NCBI RefSeq assembly: GCF_001741865.1
Contig: NZ_CP017147.1
Coordinates: 3,959,001 to 4,023,000, forward strand
Direction of reading: 5' to 3'
Source: Bosea vaviloviae
GTDB lineage: Bacteria; Pseudomonadota; Alphaproteobacteria; Rhizobiales; Beijerinckiaceae
DNA: 64,000 bases
In this document: positions 53,274 to 60,412 of the stretch, one piece after another
Numbering within the stretch: position 1 is the first letter of the stretch
Layout: every line of letters begins with the position of its first letter
The notes under the pieces: model-generated
The model's input: only the letters and a program-made list of their open reading frames with translations
Database searches by the model: none
What the model was told of the DNA's origin: nothing
Made by a program: the position numbers and the translations under genes

Positions 53274-54152
53274 TCACGACCCGACGGTCGAGGAGCCGGG
53301 CGCCTTGATCGAAAGACCTGCCTGAAGCCGCGGTGAAGCGACGAGCTTCCGAAGCCGCCGCCAGGCGAATGGCAAGAAGCTCTGTTGGGAATGGTCGACG
53401 GGCGTGTGCAGGATCAGACCGGGATCGATGAGCATCCTCGCGCCCGTGATAGCCGCAAGGCGGCGGTTGAAGACCAGGTGCTCGCAGATGCTGGGGCCGG
53501 GCTGGAGATAGCTTCCAAGGCGATAGGCATCCGCGCGGTAAAGGCACAAGCCGTTGAAGGTCGACGCGCATTCGATCTCGCGATCGTCTGTGAGCGCTCG
53601 CTGGTGCGGATAGATCCGCGAGCGAAAAAAACGATAATAGGCGAAGATGTTGCTCCGGCTTCCCGCCAGGTCTTCGAGCAGCGTGTCGAAGGATCTGTGA
53701 TCGTCCTGAAACGCCAGGAGATCGTAGTAGTGGGGCCGCGACGTCGCTGAAACGCCGAAGATGCCTTGCCGCTCGAGTTTGGCTGCGGCCGCGAGCAGGG
53801 CGGCGATCGAGGGGGGCCTGGCGATGACGTTGTCGATGTCGAGGACGCAGACGAAGCGGGGCTCGAGCTTGGCAGCTTCGAACTCGCTCTTGAGCCGCTC
53901 GCGACCAAGAGCCATCCGCTTGAGCCGGTCCCGCTCCCCCGCCATGAAGGGGGTCGGCACCAAAACGATCCGCCCGCTGGCCTCTTCGCGCTGAAGCAGT
54001 TCCCGGGTTCCGTCGCGCGAGCCATTCTCGCCGATGAATGCGACGACGCTCAGCCCTTCCGAGCGAAGCGCTGCGAGCAGGTCCAGAAAGGACGGGATCG
54101 TCGCGGCACAATCCCTGGCCAGAGACAGAAAGACGAAAACGGGTCTCATCAT
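53274..54152 (-). CDS. glycosyltransferase, GT69/CAP59-like pattern
   Basis: 292 residues: MRPVFVFLSLARDCAATIPS, VVAFIGENGSRDGTRELLQR, RDRLKRMALGRERLKSEFE and VCVLDIDNVIARP (DxD), then GICLYRAD-type text (STFNGLCLYRADAYRLGSYL) and PVDHSQQSFLPF. The ENGSxDGTRE...LDxD order resembles the CAP59/GT69 mannosyltransferase family known from fungi and some bacteria. The sugar is unknown. It is transcribed with the methyltransferase upstream (54164), 11 bp apart. Confidence 0.75.
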   Translation of the reverse strand: MMRPVFVFLSLARDCAATIPSFLDLLAALRSEGLSVVAFIGENGSRDGTRELLQREEASGRIVLVPTPFMAGERDRLKRMALGRERLKSEFEAAKLEPRFVCVLDIDNVIARPPSIAALLAAAAKLERQGIFGVSATSRPHYYDLLAFQDDHRSFDTLLEDLAGSRSNIFAYYRFFRSRIYPHQRALTDDREIECASTFNGLCLYRADAYRLGSYLQPGPSICEHLVFNRRLAAITGARMLIDPGLILHTPVDHSQQSFLPFAWRRLRKLVASPRLQAGLSIKAPGSSTVGS

Positions 54153-54163
54153 GGCTTTCCCGT

Positions 54164-54820
54164 TCAGCTATCCGGGGCTTTGAGGGCGATCAGCGATTTC
54201 GCGAGGAACAGAACGTTTTCAGTCAGAACCCGCGCATCCGGAAAGAGTTCTGCCATCTGCGCCCGGTCGAGCATCGAGGTGCCTTCCACGATCTGCATGG
54301 CGTGGTCGAGCGAGGTGGCCTTCGCGTAGAAGCCGCGCGCCTTGCTCGACACCATCCGTCGCTGCACGGGCTGCGGCAGCCAATGCAGGATCGGCGCGTT
54401 GCTGTGAGGGTCCAGCGGGAACCAGAAGTTCGGGGTCTGCACGTAATAGCTCGGAGCCAGCCGCCTGATCTCGGCGGCAACGCGCTTCATGTCGTCCCAG
54501 CGGCCGACATGTTCGATCAGCGAATTGGAATGGACGAAGTCGAAGCTGAGATCCTCGAATTGCGCGACGTTGCGGGCATCTCCCTGGAGCACATGAAAGC
54601 GCGGATTGGGCGATTGCTCCTTGGCTTCGATGTTCAGGAGCCAGATCTCGACGCCAGAAGCCGGCATGTCGAACTGCCAGTAGTCGGCGTCGCCTCCCAT
54701 GTCGAGAATCCGGCACGACCCTCGCGTCCTGATCACGGTCTCGATGAGCGGACGGATATAGGTCTTGAACCTTTCCTCGCGGAAATGCGCGCGCCGGAAC
54801 GATTGCGGGATCATGTTCAT
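54164..54820 (-). CDS. class I SAM-dependent methyltransferase
   Basis: 218 residues. SAM motif I ILDMGGDADYWQ, HVLQGDARNV, and FDFVHSNSLIEHVGRWDDM (motif IV region) are clear, then YYVQTPNFWFPLDPHSNAPI. It resembles methyltransferases of surface-glycan clusters that cap or decorate sugars or modify lipid carriers. Pairing with the GT at 53274 suggests it acts on the same glycan. Confidence 0.85.
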   Translation of the reverse strand: MNMIPQSFRRAHFREERFKTYIRPLIETVIRTRGSCRILDMGGDADYWQFDMPASGVEIWLLNIEAKEQSPNPRFHVLQGDARNVAQFEDLSFDFVHSNSLIEHVGRWDDMKRVAAEIRRLAPSYYVQTPNFWFPLDPHSNAPILHWLPQPVQRRMVSSKARGFYAKATSLDHAMQIVEGTSMLDRAQMAELFPDARVLTENVLFLAKSLIALKAPDS

Positions 54821-54959
54821 GGGGTCTTAGCCTCGCGATGGCCATGCCGGTCCGGGGCTTGATTCTAGCGGCAATCCATCCCCAGGCGGCCGTCTTCGAG
54901 GACTAGGCGCATTGGGCTTGCGGACTACGCCGTTCTGGTGAGGTCGGCAGGGCACGGCT

Positions 54960-55060
54960 AGAGCGTTTCGAGCGAAGTGGATGCCGGTTCGCATGGAGAA
55001 AACGCGTCAAAACAAAGAGATAGAACTGTTGAACGATCCAATCTGATCGGAAACGGCTCT
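54960..55060. repeat. repeat module C (direct)
   Basis: AGAGCGTTTCGAGCGAAGTG, core GATGCCGGTTCGC, GAGAAAACGCG, then GAACGATCC ... GATCGGAAACGGCTCT. It is the same element as 19739-19837 in the opposite orientation. Its last bases form the TAG stop of the minus-strand polymerase-helix gene. Confidence 0.88.
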
Positions 55061-57923
55061 AATTCGGCCGGATGATCCGTCCGTTAGCCTCTTGGCCGAG
55101 AGTGCGGAACGCGTCATACGAAATCGGTTTTTGCCCCCAGATGAAGAGCGGGGCCTTGGTCGCCTGATGCAGCACATAGGTGTTGCGGTCGAAGTGATTG
55201 CCGCCCGTTTCGATGATCCCGAAATTCGGGTTCGACGCCGCGACATCGCTCACGCCGCCCGATAGGCCACTCGGCCCCTCATAGATCACTTCATTGTCGT
55301 GCACAGCATTGCCGACGGTTCTGTAGAGCGCCTTGGCACGACCGGCTTTTGCAGGCGGCTGATCGAGCCGCTCGCGGCCCTGATCGACGAGTACGATCCC
55401 GGCGCTGCCTTTGCTTACGGTGACCGTGTTGCCATAGACACGCACTCGCTCGGATGCCGCGATCTGGATGCCGGCGCCCCAGACCCAGAGGCTGCCCTGC
55501 TGGCCGCCACGCCCGGTCCCGTTGAGGCGAACGGTATTGTTGCGGATGATGGCGTCGAAGCTGATCTCGTAGAAGATTCCGGCGTCGGAATTCCGCTCGA
55601 CGACATTGCCTTCGATCAGCACGCTGCGGCAATCGACATCGCACCAGAGCCCTGAGCCGTAGTTGTCATGCACCTGATTGCCGCGCAGCGTCAGGCGCTC
55701 GACCTTGCCCGCTTTGACGCCGCCAGCCTCCCAGGCGGCGTCGAAACCATAGACATTGTTCTCGTAGATCTCGTTGCCCTCGATCAGGACATCCGCGCCG
55801 TTGGGCGAGATCCCGAGCTGGCCGTTGTGATGAACCTTGTTGCCGCGCACGACGCTTCCTTCGCCGGTCGCGATTCCCGCTCCGCTGTTGAAGCGAACCT
55901 CGTTGTCTTCGATGAGCCAGCCTGTAGCGCGGGGATTCTCGTCGCCGAAAATCGCGCCATGCTGAGCCGGCGTCGCATACTTCTCCACGATCAAGCCTTT
56001 GACGGTGACGCCGCGTGCGCCGTCATTGCGGAAGGCGTAGGGCTGCAACGTTCTCTCCAGAGTGCGGCCGCGCGGATCATCAGCGAGGTAGGATCGCCCC
56101 GTCGCAGCATCGTCGAAGACGGTTCCCGGCCGCAGGCCAGCGAGGTCGGCAACCGGTTCGAGTGGCTGACCGTCGAGAAAGAAGCGCACCGGATCGTTGC
56201 AGCGCGGACGCGAGGCCAGGCAGGTGCCGAAGGCGGGACGACGCGGCCGTGCTGTTGCGGTGACCCAGAAGGCTCCCGACGGGCGCATATCCGTGACCAG
56301 CTCGGCTCCGTTCAGGATCGCACCTGGCTGGCCGATGAAGACCTGTCTGTCCTTCGGCGCGATGAGCTGAGCCCGATGCAGGCCGGGCGCGATGCAGAAT
56401 GCCGCCCCCGGTGCCGCTTTGGCGACGAGCGCCTGAATGGTTGCACCGACAGGAACCTGAATCGCTCCGATCGGGCATATGGCGCGCTCAGTGGCCTCGG
56501 ATGGGGGGCCGCCCAAACATGTCGCCGCCAGCAGCGCAGCCGCGCCGACGATGCGCGCTCCCGCGCCCGCTGCCCGTCGGGGTTGAGCGGGCGCGGCGAC
56601 GATATGCAAGCCGCGATAGATCATCAGCGAGCCGAGGCCGACCCCGAACAGGATCCAGAACGGAATGCCCAGCATCGGTCCTTCGAGCGCGACGTCGAAG
56701 GATGCGTCGATGATGATCGAGGCAAGATAGCAGCTAAGGAAGATGAAAAAGCGCGACCAGTCGACATCGCCGCGCAAGCGTGCCAGGTGCGCGGCGCGCA
56801 GCAGGGCTGTCATCCAGCTGGCGCAGGTGAATAGCCAGAGCGCCAGGCCGGGCACCCCGCCTCTGGCGAGATAGGTCATATGGACGCTGTGAGGGCTGCG
56901 CAGCGTCGGGCCGCCGCGCTCGAGGCCGACCACGAACCCGTCTGCTTCCGCCAGGTTCACGCCGAAACCCTTGCCGGTCCAGAAGTAAGGGCCATGGAAT
57001 GTATAGTTCCGGATGGCTTCCCACCAGTTCAGCCGCCACTGCTTGGTGCCGTCGAGATTGTTGGCCTCGCTTGGCGCGGCAATGCTCACGACATTCTCGA
57101 CCAGGGCGCGGGCGCTGATCGGCCGCTCGCCCCGCGGGAGGTCGATCTCAAGATCGGCCATATAGGCCAGGCCCATGATCAGTACGATGCCGCTGCCAAT
57201 GGTGATCAGGCGGCGCAGCTGGCCGCTCAGCACCATGGCCAGGACCAATGGCACCAGCAAGGCCAGCATGCCGCCACGGCTCTGACTGGCGATCAGCAGT
57301 GCCGCACCGAGCGCGGAAACGAGCCAGAAGCGCCTGACCTTGCAGAGACCGACGAGGACAAGCACGAGCGCGCCGCAGAGATGCGCTGCAAGCTCTCCCG
57401 AACGAACCGAAATGACCTCTACGTCCTGGCCGGGCAGCTTCGGAATCGAGCTGCCGAAAAACCTCGCTACGAGATAGAAGACGATGGCTATCGGGATGAG
57501 AACGCGGGCGTGCAGCCTGAAATAGCCGACGATCTGGGTGAGCCTGGCCGGGCGCTCCACCAGCAGCGCAGCGACGATGAAGGCAAACCCGGCATAAAGC
57601 GCGACCGCACCGTCTCGCGCTGCGTCGATGCCATAGGCCCCCAAGCCCTGCAGAGTGCGCAGCAGGACCCAGGCCATGAGCAGGGTCGCGCCGATGGCCG
57701 GCACTGTCGCCACAAGCACCATCGAGCAGCCCGAGGCAAGGAACGCGAGCAGGCCGAGAGCAAACAGGATCTCGCCGATGAAAAGCGGAGGCAGGCCGAG
57801 ATAGGCGAAGCTCTTTCCGAAAACGACATATCCGGCAAAGCCAAGCGCCAGCGCGGGCAAATAGCGATCGGTCGCCCGCCGGTCGGCTGAGCCGTCTGCC
57901 AGTGCTGCCGACCTCCCTTTCAT
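55059..57923 (-). CDS. O-antigen ligase/polymerase-like membrane domain fused to right-handed beta-helix
   Basis: 954 residues in one uninterrupted frame; start ATG 57923 after GAGGACGG. Residues about 1-450 are an O-antigen ligase/Wzy-type membrane domain with about ten to twelve helices, the ASQSRGGMLALL signature and the PHSVHMTYLARGGVPGLALW periplasmic His-loop motif. After a signal-like stretch (RIVGAAALLAATCLGGP) comes a secreted part with beta-helix repeats: ENNVYGFDAAWEAGGVK, LRGNQVHDNYGSGLWCDVDC, EGNVVERNSDAGIFYEISFD, the NosD/epimerase/lyase type. The protein could both assemble and trim or modify a polymer. Catalytic residues of the helix domain cannot be named. Stop TAG lies in repeat C. 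Confidence 0.85.
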   Translation of the reverse strand: MKGRSAALADGSADRRATDRYLPALALGFAGYVVFGKSFAYLGLPPLFIGEILFALGLLAFLASGCSMVLVATVPAIGATLLMAWVLLRTLQGLGAYGIDAARDGAVALYAGFAFIVAALLVERPARLTQIVGYFRLHARVLIPIAIVFYLVARFFGSSIPKLPGQDVEVISVRSGELAAHLCGALVLVLVGLCKVRRFWLVSALGAALLIASQSRGGMLALLVPLVLAMVLSGQLRRLITIGSGIVLIMGLAYMADLEIDLPRGERPISARALVENVVSIAAPSEANNLDGTKQWRLNWWEAIRNYTFHGPYFWTGKGFGVNLAEADGFVVGLERGGPTLRSPHSVHMTYLARGGVPGLALWLFTCASWMTALLRAAHLARLRGDVDWSRFFIFLSCYLASIIIDASFDVALEGPMLGIPFWILFGVGLGSLMIYRGLHIVAAPAQPRRAAGAGARIVGAAALLAATCLGGPPSEATERAICPIGAIQVPVGATIQALVAKAAPGAAFCIAPGLHRAQLIAPKDRQVFIGQPGAILNGAELVTDMRPSGAFWVTATARPRRPAFGTCLASRPRCNDPVRFFLDGQPLEPVADLAGLRPGTVFDDAATGRSYLADDPRGRTLERTLQPYAFRNDGARGVTVKGLIVEKYATPAQHGAIFGDENPRATGWLIEDNEVRFNSGAGIATGEGSVVRGNKVHHNGQLGISPNGADVLIEGNEIYENNVYGFDAAWEAGGVKAGKVERLTLRGNQVHDNYGSGLWCDVDCRSVLIEGNVVERNSDAGIFYEISFDAIIRNNTVRLNGTGRGGQQGSLWVWGAGIQIAASERVRVYGNTVTVSKGSAGIVLVDQGRERLDQPPAKAGRAKALYRTVGNAVHDNEVIYEGPSGLSGGVSDVAASNPNFGIIETGGNHFDRNTYVLHQATKAPLFIWGQKPISYDAFRTLGQEANGRIIRPN

Positions 57924-58146
57924 GATCCGTCCTCGCTCTGCGCGGCGACCAGCCGGCGAGCGGCGAGGGTATCGCGCGGCCGCTTCGAAGCAGGATGGGA
58001 TTTGGAGGTAGCCATCCAGGCGAGGACGGCGCTTCAGCGCCTTCTGGGCAGTCCCTTTGCGCAGCGCTGTTGCCGCGGCAACGACGGTAAACTCGCATTG
58101 GCGAGAAGCGGCCGGACTGTCGTCCGTGGGCGTCAGCGGAGGCGGG

Positions 58147-59559
58147 ATGAAACGCAGCACGCGGACAAGATCGGCGGGAGATTCACACTCTGGCCAGCTT
58201 CGGATCGAGTTGGCGCTCGAACAGGACATGCCGGGCGGCCAGGTGCTGAGCGGTGTCAAGGCGCGCTTTCGCCCGATACTCGGTCCCGTGCTGTCCTTTG
58301 GCGATCAGGCGCTCTCCAGCGCCTGCAATTTTCTGACGACCATCCTGCTCGCCCGGGCATTGGGCCTCGAGGCCTTCGGGGTGTACACAATGGTCTGGCT
58401 CGCGCTGTATTTCGCCATGAGCCTTCAGCTCGGCCTGATCGTCAGTCCCATGATGAGCATCGGGGCGAAAGAGGAGGGGGCTGAGGCGCAAGCCTACTAC
58501 ACCGTGGTCTTCCTGCATCAGGCCGGCTACGTCGCTGTCGCCACCCTTGCGATCTTTGCAGTCTTAACCTTCGCCGCGGGCGCGGTGCCGCCGCTCGCTG
58601 GCCTCGCATTGCCGGGTGCGATAGCCGCGGCTGCCTATCTGACACAGGATTTCCTGCGGCGTTATCTGTTCGCGCGCCGTCGGCCGGCGGGCATCCTGGT
58701 GATCGACACGGTCAATCAGGCGCTAAAGCTCGGTGCGCTCGCCGCTCTCTGGCACGCCGGGCTGATCAGCGTCGCGAATGCGCTATGGGCCGTCGCTGGC
58801 GCTGCCGCGGTCTCGGCAATCTGTGGCCTGTGCATGTCGGGGCCGTTTCGCTGGAAGCCGGAGGTCTTCACTGAAATCACGGGCCGGCAATGGCGATCGG
58901 CGCGGTGGCTCGTTCTCACCGGATCCGTGCAATGGGTGCTCAACTATAGCGGCCTGCTTGTGACGGCCGGACTCTTCGGCCCCAAGATCCTTGGCGCGCT
59001 AAGGGCGGCCCAGAGCCTGCTCGCGGTGTTGAATGTCGTGCGCGAGGCACTGGATAATATTGTTCCACCGCTGGCCGGAAAGGCCTTCGCGGAGGGCGGG
59101 CTGCCTGGTCTCAGGCAGACGCTCGGTCGCGCGATGCTGTTTGCGGTACTGACCGGCGCCTCGGCCGTGATAGGCCTTGGCCTATTTGGCCCCTGGCTGT
59201 TGCACCGGCTCTATGGCGGCGAGATACTAGAGTTCGACTGGGTGATCGTCTGGTATGCGTTCGCCTTCCCGATGGCGCTCATGACTCAGGCTCTGGGCTG
59301 CGCCTTCCGGGCGCTGGAGCGCACACGACCGATCTTCCTCGCAACGTTCGTGGGGGGCTGTTTCAATCTGCTTGCAGTCTATCCGGCTGCCGTCGCCTTC
59401 GGAGTGGCGGGGCTGATCGCGGTCACGCTCTTGTCGGAGCTGACCGTCGTGATCGTCCTGGCGATCCAGGTGGTACGGGTGCCGGATCTGCTGGCTGGCA
59501 AGCCCCATGAGCGCACTCGCTCTGCCGGCGGCAGGGCGGTTGCGGTGCCGCTGCCATGA
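58147..59559 (+). CDS. Wzx-type polysaccharide flippase
   Basis: 470 residues with about twelve to fourteen hydrophobic segments of the MOP/oligosaccharide flippase superfamily: PVLSFGDQALSSACNFLTTI, ARALGLEAFGVYTMVWLALY near the start, and LGCAFRALERTRPIFLATFV later. It moves lipid-linked glycan repeats across the inner membrane. The N-terminal approximately 40 residues are polar and Arg/Ser-rich; an ATG further on (M at about residue 28) would remove part of them. It diverges from the polymerase-helix gene. Its stop overlaps the PPTase start by ATGA. Confidence 0.87.
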   Translation: MKRSTRTRSAGDSHSGQLRIELALEQDMPGGQVLSGVKARFRPILGPVLSFGDQALSSACNFLTTILLARALGLEAFGVYTMVWLALYFAMSLQLGLIVSPMMSIGAKEEGAEAQAYYTVVFLHQAGYVAVATLAIFAVLTFAAGAVPPLAGLALPGAIAAAAYLTQDFLRRYLFARRRPAGILVIDTVNQALKLGALAALWHAGLISVANALWAVAGAAAVSAICGLCMSGPFRWKPEVFTEITGRQWRSARWLVLTGSVQWVLNYSGLLVTAGLFGPKILGALRAAQSLLAVLNVVREALDNIVPPLAGKAFAEGGLPGLRQTLGRAMLFAVLTGASAVIGLGLFGPWLLHRLYGGEILEFDWVIVWYAFAFPMALMTQALGCAFRALERTRPIFLATFVGGCFNLLAVYPAAVAFGVAGLIAVTLLSELTVVIVLAIQVVRVPDLLAGKPHERTRSAGGRAVAVPLP

Positions 59560-60278
59560 TGCCGATCCCGTCATCGCAGGTGCATCTCTGGTGCTGCCAT
59601 ATCGATCTCGGCAAGACAGAGACGCAGGAACGGCGCTGGGTCCTGTCCGATGACGAACGCGCCCGTGCCGACCGCTTCCATGATGCGAAGGCGCGGCTCG
59701 CATTCGCCGCGGCGCATAGCTGGCTGCGGCATGTTCTGGCCCTCTATACGCTTGCTTCGGCGTCGCAGCTCCGCTTCGTCGAGACGATGTTCGGCAAGCC
59801 GATGCTTGCGAACAGGCACGAGAGGCAGCCCATAGCCTTCAATCTCAGCCATTCCGGCGAGTTGGCCATCGTCGCGGTGACAGCCGGAATGCCGGTAGGC
59901 GTCGATATCGAGCGCATTCGGCCGGTCTCGGCCGAGGTCGCGGCAGGGTGCCTGGCGCCCGGCGAGATCGCGGGGCTCGCGGCGCTCGCGCCCGCGCTCC
60001 GCAACGAATGCTTCTTCCGCTGCTGGACGCGGAAGGAAGCCTGTCTGAAGGCGATCGGGATCGGCCTGAACGCGACGCCGTCGAGCTTCGAAGTCTCACT
60101 CGATCCGTTCGTGGCGCGGCTTGTGGCGGTCCATTCCGATCCGACCGAGGCCGACCGCTGGCAACTCGCCGACCTGCGGCCGGCGCCGGGCTATTGCGGC
60201 GCACTGGCGGCGCGGCACCGCGATTGGTCCGTGATCTGGATGGCTCGCCCGGCGCTGGCAAGTCGTGCCCCGCGCTGA
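59556..60278 (+). CDS. 4'-phosphopantetheinyl transferase (Sfp type)
   Basis: 240 residues. Attaches the pantetheine arm to carrier-protein Ser. Motifs: FGKPML, NLSHSGELAIVAV, GVDIERI (metal Asp and Glu), and WTRKEACLKAIGIGL (WxxKEAxxKA). The Sfp-length, two-domain form is typical of secondary-metabolite PPTases. The ATG overlaps the flippase stop, so carrier activation is translationally coupled to glycan export. It probably activates the PCP domain of the NRPS at 62663. Confidence 0.94.
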   Translation: MMPIPSSQVHLWCCHIDLGKTETQERRWVLSDDERARADRFHDAKARLAFAAAHSWLRHVLALYTLASASQLRFVETMFGKPMLANRHERQPIAFNLSHSGELAIVAVTAGMPVGVDIERIRPVSAEVAAGCLAPGEIAGLAALAPALRNECFFRCWTRKEACLKAIGIGLNATPSSFEVSLDPFVARLVAVHSDPTEADRWQLADLRPAPGYCGALAARHRDWSVIWMARPALASRAPR

Positions 60279-60286
60279 GGTCAACC

Positions 60287-60412
60287 AGAGCAGGATGCGA
60301 AAAAGTGGGAGCCGGTTTTTCGCAATCGATCCTGCTCTAACTCTTTGGTGAGAGACGGATTCAGATTTCAGATGGGATCACTTCGTGAGCCCATCTGAAA
60401 TCATCCGGCTCT
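60287..60412. repeat. composite hairpin repeat, modules A+B
   Basis: AGAGCAGGATGCG ... (core GTGGGAGCCGG) ... module B CAGATGGGATCAC / GTGAGCCCATCTG, ending CCGGCTCT. The end supplies the last residues and TGA stop of the C-TE gene on the minus strand. Confidence 0.92.

Noticed and set aside
53068..54111. 347-codon minus-strand frame overlapping the glycosyltransferase
   Set aside because: It is the other frame of the GT gene, Arg-rich, and runs into the AT-rich non-coding block.
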